DNA of 64,000 bases from Gilliamella sp. App6-5 (GTDB taxonomy: Bacteria > Pseudomonadota > Gammaproteobacteria > Enterobacterales > Orbaceae), in NCBI RefSeq assembly GCF_001690525.1, contig NZ_LZGT01000094.1, positions 1 to 64,000 on the forward strand. Direction: 5' to 3'. The position numbers and the translations under genes were made by a program. The notes beneath the pieces are model-generated. The model was not told where the DNA came from. It was given only the letters and a program-made list of their open reading frames with translations, and ran no database searches. Positions within the stretch are counted from its first letter, which is position 1; every line of letters starts with the position of its first letter. Positions 47,452 through 58,948 of this stretch are shown here, in pieces.

Positions 47452-47581
47452 TGTTAGTGTTGTTAGTGTTATAAAATTGCAAAAAAGAAGTTTTCTTTTA
47501 ACTTTTCAATTTCGAATGTTGAAATGATTCTTTAATTAAGAATCAACTAATATAGGTTAATGTTATACGTTATGTTATACG
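47452..47581. repeat. subterminal inverted repeat and arm-like sites near attR
   Basis: GTTAGTGTTGTTAGTGTTATA (47455-47475) is the inverted partner of 33998-34018. TGTTATACGTTATGTTATACG (47561-47581) repeats the TGTTATACG units found next to attL. Both probably serve integrase or excision proteins. Confidence 0.5.
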
Positions 47582-47637
47582 GTTAAACTATGTTTTTTTA
47601 AATTTATTTATTATTCAGTTAATTAGTTGTTTATTTA

Positions 47638-47653
47638 GATTCCTGCTGGGGTC
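47638..47653 (+). repeat. attR of the island
   Basis: GATTCCTGCTGGGGTC, identical to the tRNA-Arg 3' end at 32477-32492. Marks the right end of the 15.2-kb insertion. Confidence 0.9.
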
Positions 47654-47933
47654 AAGATTAGTTAGAAGCACACAATTAATTTTTATATTTTTATTTATAA
47701 TGAGTTTTGATAAGTTGGATAAAAAACAATAAAGTCAAAATTCTACTCAACTATTTCTTAGTGGTTAAATTTACGCATCACTAAAAAATCTAAAATCCAG
47801 CTAACCCTTTTTTTTATCAATAAATAGAAAGCAATAAAACAATAAATTAAAAACAACCTATAAAAAAGGGTTTTGTAAAATAAAAATCCTATTTGCCTTT
47901 TGCGAAATGGGATTATAGTATATTGACTCCTAG

Positions 47934-48021
47934 GTTCACCGCCGTGTAGGCGGTTTAGAAATAGCTACAAGATTATTAGATAAGGAATTAGCCATCTATC
48001 GTCGAATAAGCGGTCAGTCTT
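47934..48021 (+). CRISPR. single type I-F-like CRISPR repeat plus degenerate partner (relic mini-array)
   Basis: 28 bases (47934-47961) begin GTTCACCGCC, carry the hairpin CCGCC-GTGTA-GGCGG and end TTTAGAAA, the type I-F/Csy4 repeat design. A 32-base spacer-length segment follows (47962-47993), then a 28-base stretch (47994-48021) that keeps about 13 of 28 positions, mainly in the hairpin half, as degenerate terminal repeats do. The upstream 150 bases are AT-rich, leader-like. No cas gene is in the window. Confidence 0.55.
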
Positions 48022-48118
48022 ATATGCAAATAGCAATCACTGTGCGACTAGTGGATTTTACTTAAAAATACTAAATAAAATAAACATTCTACATGAACAT
48101 TTTTACAGAAAAAACACA

Positions 48119-48180
48119 ATCATTTTTATAATCTCAAAAGGTTAATACAGCCATTAATCCGGCGTCGGGCAGCTGTAGGG
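48119..48180 (+). repeat. surface-gene tail relic, copy b
   Basis: Translates SQKVNTAINPAS; parallels 27568-27642 and 50000-50066, including the preceding TTTTACAGA-AAAACACA stretch shared with copy c. Suggests an earlier surface-gene unit ended here. The bases from 48181 to 48420 hold nothing else recognisable. Confidence 0.45.
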
Positions 48181-48420
48181 CACATTCTGCAGTTAAAGCA
48201 TTGGTCGTGAGGTAATTCGCTATAATTCCCTCACTTGGACGTAGTTATTATAGCTATTTTGAACATCCAAACGACAAAAGTACAAAACCCCGCATCCAAT
48301 CTATTCCAAAGGCCAAAAAAGCTTTATTTTTCGCCAAGGATTGTCAGGTAAGTCATTTATTTTATTAAAGAATTCTACAAATCTTAATCGAAGTCATGTC
48401 TAATTAGTTTTTACTAAAAA

Positions 48421-49763
48421 TCCCCCAAAAAACTAGCCAAGCTTTTTTAAAACGGTTATACTTTCACCTATTTCAAACATTCAGCTTATTTAGCAAGCAA
48501 ATAAATATAAAAAATCAAATAAAACATAAAGTTACTTGACAGGTAAACCATAATGTATTATCATTTTAAACACTAAACACTAAACACTAACGCTGGCAAA
48601 CCTATGTCTTAAATTTATCGAATAGACACATTAGACGAGTTTTAGCATTTACCTTATTTATATCTTCGAAGTTATCCCTCAAACTATTATCAAAATTATC
48701 TCCAAAAGTCCCGTTGACGTTGGCGATATTATTATTGTCGTCTTCATGGAATTCACCAGCGTTAATTGGTCAAAATGGTCGAGTTGGAAATCGCAGTGAT
48801 GCCATAATACTGCCGCCATCACAATGGGGGGAAGTGAAATTTGTAAGGCCAAATCCGTGCCCCGGTAATTGCAACGGCAACGACAACGGCGCTTTTTTAG
48901 GTTCAGACTTTGTTTTCCTTAAAGGATTTTTAGTTAAATCAACCAATCCAACAACATATTCACTTAATTTTCCAACCACGGGTGCTGATGGCTTTATTTT
49001 GATTTATACATAGAGGGAGAAGGTGTAGATGAATTGATATGGGAGCCAGTTACGCATGAGGGGATAACCGCCACCGTGAAATTAGTAACAAAACGAGGAG
49101 AATACTGGGCGTATGGAAAGTGGTGGGAAGAAGAGGGGAAAATTATATCTACTGTTACATTAATGCGTGTTACGCTAACAGGTTCAGAGGCATTCTCTCA
49201 GCGGCACAATTCCTACCCAAGTCGGATTACTGTGCCAAGGTTACCTCAGATTTTTGAATTAGTGGGTAGAAATAGACATGGTGAAGAGGTGATAAAATAT
49301 GGATTTGTATTGCAAAAATGGTTTGTCACCCGCGTCCATGGCACCGAAAGTCGCCGCCTGCAAGAAGCATGGTGTAATGGCTTAGGTTATCGACTCTCAA
49401 GAGTAAAAGATCTTACTAACGCTGTTTGTGTAGAGCGAAATGGTCTCAGGTGCGAACCTGGTCTCAGCGCCGCGCCGTCATCAAATAGAGATATTGTCGA
49501 TCGTCGAATTGGAGCTGGTATGATCGGAGAGTGGGGGGATGCTATCTAGTTCTTACAATCATGAACGCGATGGGAAAAACTATTTTTATCCTTTTGTCTG
49601 GGTGAGTGATTTTCATCCTGATGTTCATAACTCTCAAGGTTGGGTCTTTAAATATTCGTACGATGTTTACTTGTTTTTTAGCATTGGCCAAATATTTCAT
49701 TATATCGATCTCGACAGGCCCGATACTGGTAGAGGTTTTGGCGCAATATGTGTTACTCCTTAG
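48421..49763 (+). pseudogene. lectin-like surface protein gene, copy 2, broken
   Basis: Paralogue of 26202-27443, including the 5' flank. The first frame has PLTLAILLLSSSWNSPALIG, a signal-peptide-like start, then NRSDAIILPPSQWGEVKFVR and NFPTTGADG. A one-base loss near 48991 shifts the frame; the next frame reads IWEPVTHEGITATVK, ITVPRLPQIFELVGRNRHGE, WCNGLGYRLSRVKDLTNAVC and GAGMIGEWG. A G6 run (49533-49538) shifts again, after which SSSYNHERDGKNY...FGAICVTP completes the protein. With two single-base repairs it would be one intact exported protein of roughly 350 aa. Confidence 0.6.
48536..48564 (+). promoter_or_regulatory. sigma-70 promoter upstream of surface-protein copy 2
   Basis: TTGACA, 17-base spacer, TATCAT. 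Near-consensus. The equivalent -10 at copy 1 (26339-26344) is kept but the -35 there is TTTAAT, so copy 2 has the better promoter. Confidence 0.65.
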
Positions 49764-49999
49764 TATTTTGCTTTTAGCTATTAATTCTTGCGTGGTGGAA
49801 GAATAAAGGATAACAGATAGAAGAAAGTCCCCTGTGTAAGCAGGGGCTGTGAGTTAGCAAACATGGTGAGTTGTGCGGTATTGTTACTGAATAAAAAAGC
49901 GCTTTTCTCAAAGCAAAAAACAAAATGCTTCTGCAATTCATTGAATTGTAAAAAAATAAATAAAATCAATTTAATAATAAATCGATTTTACAGATAAAA

Positions 50000-50066
50000 C
50001 ACACTCTTTTTCACAATATCCAAAGGGAAATACAACCATAAATCCGTCATCAAAACGTGCCGATAA
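50000..50066 (+). repeat. surface-gene tail relic, copy c
   Basis: Translates SQYPKGNTTINPSSKRADN. Third occurrence of the motif, placed about 240 bases after copy 2 just as copy a follows copy 1. 49764-50289 otherwise has no gene. Confidence 0.45.
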
Positions 50067-50289
50067 CAGGCAATAGAGCTCAAATTATTGATAGATTTAG
50101 TAGCAAATTTATATTGGTCCGTTTTTAATCATTTAGAAGAGTAAGAACATTTATTGTTTGAAAATCAAAAAGTAATATAAAATCAATAATTTAACAGATA
50201 GATTTTTTTTATTCATTAGTGTTCTTTATTATTTTCGTTATTTACAGTTGTTTACAATTCTAACGCTAACCACTACACTAACTCATGTT

Positions 50290-50381
50290 CTCAACGGGGT
50301 GCCGAGTAGGGCTGAGAATGTTAGATAGACTAACGTAACCCGTCGAACCTGAACTGGATCATGCCAGCGGAGGGATTTGAG
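50290..50381 (+). promoter_or_regulatory. TPP riboswitch (THI element)
   Basis: P1 is CTCAA / TTGAG. Between them are the conserved GGGGTGCC, AGGGCTGAGA, ACCCGTCGAACCTGA-CTGGATCATGCCAGCG-AGGGA blocks. It precedes thiB by 52 bases, so thiamine pyrophosphate represses thiBPQ, probably by blocking translation or by termination. Confidence 0.97.
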
Positions 50382-50432
50382 TTATTGTACTTGCTCAAAC
50401 CTTTTGTCTTTTTTGGCTATTTTGGAGGCAAA

Positions 50433-51428
50433 ATGTTTTGTAAAAAATTGTTATTATTTTTGGTCTTTTCTGTTCCTTTCATGGCAAATGCTGCTGATAT
50501 AAAGCCTACCTTAACAGTTTATAGTTATAACTCTTTTATTTCAGAGTGGGGGCCTGGGCAAGAAATTGAAAAGGGGTTTGAAGCGCTGTGTGATTGCCAA
50601 CTTGAAATTGTCTCATTAGGTGATGGCGTAGCGGTTTTAAATCGAATTCGCCTTGAGGGCGATAGAACCAATGCTGATGTGATCTTAGGGTTAGACAATA
50701 ACCTTTTAGACCAAGCCAAACAGGCGGGTATTGTTATTCCTCATCAAATTAGTAAGCCCAATAATTTAAATACCGACTGGTGGGATAGTGATTTTATGCC
50801 TTATGATTTTGGCTATTTTGCATTTATTTATGATCAACAAAAAATCAATCATCCACCACGAAGTATGCATGAGCTAGTTGATAATCAAGCTAACTGGAAT
50901 ATTATTTATCAAGATCCAAGAACCAGCACCCCAGGGTTAGGTTTATTATTTTGGGTGAAGAAGATATACGGCGATGATGCCGCATCTGCATGGAAAAAAA
51001 TAGCTAAAAATACCATAACAGTGACCAAAGGTTGGAGTGAAGCTTATGGTCTATTTTTGAAAGGTGAGGCCGATTTTGTGCTTAGTTATAGCACTTCACC
51101 TGTTGCGCATATTATGAATGATAATGATCATCGTTATGCGACGGCTATTTTTGATGAAGGCCATTACCGCCAAGTCGAAGTTGCGGGCATTACTAAGTAC
51201 AGTCAGCAACCGGAGCTTGCACGTTCATTTTTGCGATATTTATTAACCCCTGAGGTACAGCGCCAATTTGCTGAAAAAAATTTCATGTTTCCGATTATTA
51301 ATATTCCATTACCGGAAGCTTTTCAGCAAATTAAGCCAGTCAATAAAGCGCTTGAGTTTGATGCCAAGCAAGTTGAACAGAATCAAAAAGCGTGGGTACG
51401 TGAATGGAAATCCACCATTAGTAAGTAG
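50433..51428 (+). CDS. thiB: thiamine/TPP-binding periplasmic protein
   Basis: ThiB captures thiamine and its phosphates for the ThiPQ transporter. The 331-aa product has a signal peptide (MFCKKLLLFLVFSVPFMANA, cleavage after ANA), then TLTVYSYNSFISEWGPGQEI, GDGVAVLNRIRLEGDRTNADVILGLDNNLL, and GWSEAYGLFLKGEADFVLSYSTSP. ATG 50433 has GGAGG seven bases upstream; the open frame from 50361 runs through the riboswitch and is rejected. Confidence 0.95.
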   Translation: MFCKKLLLFLVFSVPFMANAADIKPTLTVYSYNSFISEWGPGQEIEKGFEALCDCQLEIVSLGDGVAVLNRIRLEGDRTNADVILGLDNNLLDQAKQAGIVIPHQISKPNNLNTDWWDSDFMPYDFGYFAFIYDQQKINHPPRSMHELVDNQANWNIIYQDPRTSTPGLGLLFWVKKIYGDDAASAWKKIAKNTITVTKGWSEAYGLFLKGEADFVLSYSTSPVAHIMNDNDHRYATAIFDEGHYRQVEVAGITKYSQQPELARSFLRYLLTPEVQRQFAEKNFMFPIINIPLPEAFQQIKPVNKALEFDAKQVEQNQKAWVREWKSTISK

Positions 51429-51442
51429 TTTTATTTAGCCTA

Positions 51443-53020
51443 ATGTTGAAATTAAGAACATTACTTCCTGGTTTTAGCGCTGCAAGCTTCATCTTAATTG
51501 TATTAGGCACAGCGCTATGTGCACTTTGCTTGGTCGCTATCAAGTCTAATAATTTAACTATTTATTTTGATAATTATTTAATGCATTTGATTTGGATAAC
51601 AGTATTTCAAGCAATGTTATCGACATTATTATCTATCTTATCGGCAATAGTAATGGCGAAAGCTTTATCAATGGTCAATTTTTTGGGTAAACGGTTATTG
51701 TTACGCATAATGCCTATTACCTTTATTTTACCCACACTCGTTGTTGTGACGGGGCTGCTGTCTGTTTATGGGAAATATGGCTTATTGGCTGAGGTTTTCG
51801 ATTACTTGGGATTGCCATTTATTACATCCATTTATGGCTTAAAAGGGATATTACTTGCGCATGTGTTTCTTAATTTTCCGTATGCTTGTTGTTTATTTTA
51901 CCAAACATTAAATAACGTGCCTGTCGCACACAAACAGTTAGCGACGCAGTTAAATTTTTCGAGTTTTACTTATTTTAAATTGGTTGAATGGCCACTGCTA
52001 CGTCGGCAATTGTTCCCGATGGCATCGCTTATTTTTATGCTTTGTTTTTCGAGTTTTGCCATAGTATTAACGCTTGGTGGAGGACCAAAATATTCCACAA
52101 TTGAAGTGGCTATTTATCAATCTATTCGTGAGTTTGATTTGATGCAAGCTGTATTTTTAGCCTGTTTGCAGTTAGTTTGTTGTGTTAGTTTTATACGGTT
52201 GATGCAAAAAACAAATTATAACAAAAAACTTAGTGTGAACAACGTTAGACAAAATTATTGTGTGCCGGTTTCGTTTCACTTGGCATTGTTGAGTATGGTG
52301 ATTATTGTTATTGGTGGGCTATTTATTGTTTTCCCCATCATTACGATACTTATTGAAGGGATTTATTTTTTTAAGTGGTCATTTTTAACGTCGACTTTTC
52401 AACATGCTATTATGTTTTCGGTATTAATTGCTTTGGGATCGGCTATGATTGCTATGCTACTTGCTTTATTCTTACTTTATACCAACAGCCGCCTATTGAT
52501 TAATCAGCAAATACAGTGGAGCAATCGATTAATGTTGATTGGATCGCTGATTTTAATTATTCCAAGTATGGCACTGGCGTCGGGTATGTTTTTAATGTTA
52601 TTTTCTTATGCTTATAGTCCTGTGCTTGTTTGTGCCTTAATTATGTTGTGTAATGGTTTAATGGCATTACCTTTTGTATTAAAAAATCTTGCCACACCAA
52701 TGTATGATGTGACCTTACGTTACTGGCAATTAAGCCAGTCACTTAATATTAATGGTTTTTTACATTTTTATTTGATCGAATATAAAGCGCTAAAAAAATT
52801 AATCATTCAGAGCTTTGCTTTTTCTGCGATATTGTCATTGGGTGATTTTGGTATTGTTGCGTTGTTTGGTGGGCAGTCTGTCATTACACTACCCTATTAT
52901 TTGTATGAGCAGATTTCTCATTATCATTATCAAGAAAGTACTGTAACGGCTGCATTATTGTTAATATTATCTTTTAGTTTGTTGGTTGTGATAGATTATG
53001 ATCGAACTGAATCAAATTAA
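51443..53020 (+). CDS. thiP: thiamine ABC transporter permease
   Basis: The 525-aa permease (E. coli 536) is a duplicated BPD_transp_1 protein with about 12 membrane helices and two EAA-like cytoplasmic loops (LATQLNFSSFTYFKLVEWPLLRRQ and YWQLSQSLNINGFLHFYLIEYKALKK). It follows thiB by 14 bases and overlaps thiQ by 23. It transports thiamine across the inner membrane. Confidence 0.94.
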   Translation: MLKLRTLLPGFSAASFILIVLGTALCALCLVAIKSNNLTIYFDNYLMHLIWITVFQAMLSTLLSILSAIVMAKALSMVNFLGKRLLLRIMPITFILPTLVVVTGLLSVYGKYGLLAEVFDYLGLPFITSIYGLKGILLAHVFLNFPYACCLFYQTLNNVPVAHKQLATQLNFSSFTYFKLVEWPLLRRQLFPMASLIFMLCFSSFAIVLTLGGGPKYSTIEVAIYQSIREFDLMQAVFLACLQLVCCVSFIRLMQKTNYNKKLSVNNVRQNYCVPVSFHLALLSMVIIVIGGLFIVFPIITILIEGIYFFKWSFLTSTFQHAIMFSVLIALGSAMIAMLLALFLLYTNSRLLINQQIQWSNRLMLIGSLILIIPSMALASGMFLMLFSYAYSPVLVCALIMLCNGLMALPFVLKNLATPMYDVTLRYWQLSQSLNINGFLHFYLIEYKALKKLIIQSFAFSAILSLGDFGIVALFGGQSVITLPYYLYEQISHYHYQESTVTAALLLILSFSLLVVIDYDRTESN

Positions 53021-53699
53021 TTATCAATATGATAATTTTAAAATACACTTTAATATTGATATACCAACAAAAGAACGAGTCGTTATTGTTGGGCCTAGTG
53101 GTGCAGGTAAAAGTACTTTATTAAATTTAATTGCTGGATTTATTCATCCAAAATCGGGTGATATCATTCTTAATAAACAATACGCAAATAACTTACTTCC
53201 TGGCAAACGCCCTGTATCAATGTTGTTTCAAGATAACAATTTATTTAGTCACTTAACTGTTGAACAAAACATCGCTTTAGGGCTTAAGCCATCATTAAAG
53301 TTAACGGTAACTGAGCAACAGACTATTTGTGACATTTTAATTCAAGTGGGACTGGATGGATTTGGTAAACGATATCCAGAACAGTTATCAGGTGGACAAC
53401 GCCAGCGAGTGGCACTTGCGCGTTGTTTAATTCAACATCGGCCTATTTTATTATTGGATGAGCCTTTTTCAGCGCTTGATCAAGCTCTACGTTATGAAAT
53501 GTTAGCATTAGTTAATCAAATTTGTGATAAGTTTAGTTTAACCTTAATGATGGTATCGCATTATCTTGATGATTCGCTCAGCTACTTTTCGCGTTGTTTG
53601 GTCGTGGATAATGGGCAGATTGTTTTTAACGGGATGCCAACAGAGTTAAAACAACCAGAAAATAATCGCATTGCGAAAATATTGGGTTTTAATTTTTAA
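52998..53699 (+). CDS. thiQ: thiamine ABC transporter ATP-binding protein
   Basis: The 233-aa ATPase has Walker A VGPSGAGKSTLLN, Q-loop MLFQDNNLF, signature LSGGQRQRVALARCL, Walker B LLLDEPFSALD and the H-loop MMVSHYLDD. It starts inside the 3' end of thiP, so translation is coupled. It is the last gene of the TPP-controlled operon. Confidence 0.95.
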   Translation: MIELNQINYQYDNFKIHFNIDIPTKERVVIVGPSGAGKSTLLNLIAGFIHPKSGDIILNKQYANNLLPGKRPVSMLFQDNNLFSHLTVEQNIALGLKPSLKLTVTEQQTICDILIQVGLDGFGKRYPEQLSGGQRQRVALARCLIQHRPILLLDEPFSALDQALRYEMLALVNQICDKFSLTLMMVSHYLDDSLSYFSRCLVVDNGQIVFNGMPTELKQPENNRIAKILGFNF

Positions 53700-53899
53700 T
53701 AAAAAGTGAGATTTAAACGCGAAATAAAGCGCTTTGTCTATTCATCTGTAATGCTTTAGAAACCGCCGATTAATCGAAGATATTATGATTTAATTTGCAG
53801 ACATGTTTATTAATACTGAGTTGTTAATAGTTTTGATCTTTAAATTAAAAAGCTTAGAGTATAAGATTTTATTACCCTCTTAAACATATATGATTTGCA

Positions 53900-54213
53900 A
53901 TTGCCAATAATAACAGCGATTAATATTTACACAAAATATCAAGTACCATTTAAAACGATATATATGATGCCATTTATGCTTTGCAATCACCAATATGGAA
54001 GGCGACGCACCCGAATCATTATCAACATTATGTGGATTGCAAATTTGGTACGTAAGATTTGATTCACACATGGCCTGATTTAGCAGGGTTAAGCGATAAC
54101 TTATGTGTTTTTGAAAAAGCATTGTTAATCCTAATTATCATCAATCAACGCACTGGATTGGCAATCCTTATGATAAAAATAGCTTAATTGATTTTGATAA
54201 AATAATTAAGTAA
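53900..54213 (+). pseudogene. unidentified gene relic
   Basis: Plus-strand frames give IYDAIYALQSPIWKATHPNH, YQHYVDCKFGT, a stop, then DLIHTWPDLAGLSDNLCVFEKALL and, after a shift, NPNYHQSTHWIGNPYDKNSL with a final stop at about 54211. Protein-like composition on three joined pieces indicates a decayed gene of at least 100 codons. No family recognised. The rest of 53700-54250 holds nothing else. Confidence 0.4.
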
Positions 54214-54252
54214 TCGCTACAGGTTGTTTACAGGGCTATTTAAGGTATGATA

Positions 54253-54268
54253 TTGTATATTTATACAG
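54253..54268. promoter_or_regulatory. LexA (SOS) box of dinB
   Basis: TTGTATATTTATACAG matches the LexA consensus CTGTATATATATACAG at 14 of 16 positions and lies 27 bases before the dinB ATG. Confidence 0.85.
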
Positions 54269-54295
54269 TGTATTTTAGATGTCGTGAAACCGTTT

Positions 54296-55351
54296 ATGCG
54301 AAAAATTATTCATGTGGATATGGATTGTTTTTATGCCGCCGTTGAAATGAGAGACAATCCCCGTTATCGCAATCTTCCTATTGCGGTGGGGGGCGATCCG
54401 CGTAAACGCGGTGTGGTTGCCACTGCCAATTATTTAGCACGCCAATATGGTATACACAGTGCTATGTCAATGGCACAAGCTATTAAACTGTGCCCCAATC
54501 TTAAAATTATACCCGGTAGGCATGCGGTATATAAAGACGTATCAAAACAGATCCACCAAATTTTTAGGCGATATACTGAATCTATCGAGGCACTATCGCT
54601 CGACGAGGCTTATCTTGATGTGACCGATTGTAAGCTTTGTTATGGTTCGGCAACCTTAATTGCTCAAGATATCCGCCAAGCTATTTACAACGAACTTGAA
54701 TTAACGGCATCAGCAGGTGTTGCTCCACTTAAGTTTCTTGCCAAAATTGCTTCAGATATGAACAAGCCTAACGGCCAGTATGTGATAACACCCAATGAAG
54801 TCGATAGCTTTATTGAGCGGCTTCCCCTAAAAAAAATTCCGGGAGTGGGTAAAGTCACTGAAAAAAAACTCGCCCAATTAGGGCTATTTACCTGTAACGA
54901 TGTTGTTAATTATGATGTGACTAAATTGCTTAACCAATTCGGTAAATTTGGGCGAATATTGCATGAACGATGTCAAGGTATTGATGATCGTGAAGTGTGT
55001 AATGACAGGCAACGTAAATCAGTTGGGGTTGAGCGCACTTTAACTGATGATATTCATAGTTGGGAAGAGTGTTTATTGCAGTTCGACCCTTTATTTGAAG
55101 AGATAGAAAAACGCTTAAGTAAAGTGCGTGCTGACTTGTCGATCGCTCGGCAAGGCGTCAAATTCAAGTTTGACGATTTTCAGCTGACAACACAAGAGCA
55201 TGTATGGTCTAAATTAGATAAAGCCGATTTAATTGAACAAGCGCATAAAGTTTGGTTAGAACGGCGGAATGGTCGTGGTGTTCGGTTAATTGGTTTTCAT
55301 GTAACGTTAATTGATCCCCAAGTTGAAAAACAGTTAATTTTTCCGTTTTAG
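54296..55351 (+). CDS. dinB: DNA polymerase IV
   Basis: Pol IV is the Y-family translesion polymerase. The product is 351 aa, the E. coli length, starting MRKIIHVDMDCFYAAVEMRD (first catalytic Asp and steric-gate FY). It continues with the second acidic site EALSLDEAYLDVTD, ASAGVAPLKFLAKIASDMNKP and the HhH KKIPGVGKVTEKKL. The in-frame GTG at 54284 is rejected as E. coli DinB starts at MRK. SOS-controlled by the LexA box upstream. Confidence 0.96.
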   Translation: MRKIIHVDMDCFYAAVEMRDNPRYRNLPIAVGGDPRKRGVVATANYLARQYGIHSAMSMAQAIKLCPNLKIIPGRHAVYKDVSKQIHQIFRRYTESIEALSLDEAYLDVTDCKLCYGSATLIAQDIRQAIYNELELTASAGVAPLKFLAKIASDMNKPNGQYVITPNEVDSFIERLPLKKIPGVGKVTEKKLAQLGLFTCNDVVNYDVTKLLNQFGKFGRILHERCQGIDDREVCNDRQRKSVGVERTLTDDIHSWEECLLQFDPLFEEIEKRLSKVRADLSIARQGVKFKFDDFQLTTQEHVWSKLDKADLIEQAHKVWLERRNGRGVRLIGFHVTLIDPQVEKQLIFPF

Positions 55352-55372
55352 ATCTTTTTCGTTATAAAAAAT

Positions 55373-55403
55373 GAGGATGCAGGCAAAACCTGAACGCATC
55401 CTC
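55373..55403. terminator. bidirectional terminator dinB / bgl operon
   Basis: Stem GAGGATGC / GCATCCTC with an inner AGG/CCT pair lies between convergent stops; T-rich on both flanks. Confidence 0.75.
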
Positions 55404-55429
55404 TTAATAAAATTTCTGTTAACTGATAA

Positions 55430-58772
<3,343 letters not shown>

Positions 58773-58814
58773 CCATAATACTCCTAAAAGCAATTTAGTA
58801 AGGTTATCTTATAG

Positions 58815-58830
58815 ACAATTTCAAAATTGT
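58815..58830. promoter_or_regulatory. palindromic operator candidate for the GntR regulator
   Basis: ACAATTT-CA-AAATTGT, a perfect 7-bp inverted repeat 42 bases before the PTS gene start and 118 before gntR. Size and symmetry suit a GntR/UTRA regulator. Confidence 0.5.
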
Positions 58831-58850
58831 TAATGACCAATTATATTGTT

Positions 58851-58866
58851 TGTGATCTAGATCGAC
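58851..58866. promoter_or_regulatory. probable CRP site in the bgl divergent region
   Basis: TGTGATCTAGATCGAC matches TGTGA-N6-TCACA with two mismatches and a perfect GATCTAGATC core. Fits catabolite control of beta-glucoside use. Confidence 0.6.
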
Positions 58867-58948
58867 TTTTTACATCATTTAATTTAAAAGTTAACCTAAC
58901 CTGTATAAAATAATAGTTAAATTGCTTATTCAATAAAAAGATATATCA

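Larger units (their letters stand above)
32493..47653. mobile_element. capsid-forming PICI-like satellite island, 15.2 kb
   Basis: Bounded by the 16-bp att repeats. Gene order from attL: integrase, 259-aa protein, two AlpA-like regulators, Rha-type protein, RHH pair (minus), C4-type RNA with icd-like gene, small genes, primase-helicase, then capsid, protease, portal, connector, HNH, TerS, TerL, and a minus-strand cargo gene at attR. No tail, lysis, holin or baseplate genes exist. This content equals the cf-PICI class: satellites with their own capsid and packaging genes that use helper tails. A decayed prophage that lost its tails is the alternative, but every head and packaging gene is intact and no tail relic is seen. 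Confidence 0.8.

Noticed and set aside
32493-47653. Calling the island a defective prophage
   Set aside because: All head and packaging genes are intact and contiguous, the replication gene is P4-like, and there is no trace of tail or lysis genes. The satellite reading explains this better, though loss of tails cannot be excluded from one genome.
47994-48062. A longer CRISPR array after the second degenerate repeat
   Set aside because: No third repeat is found at the expected spacing, and the second keeps only about half of the repeat positions.
53880-54122. 80-aa minus-strand ORF
   Set aside because: Low-complexity, Cys/His/Tyr-rich and opposite to a better plus-strand gene relic.
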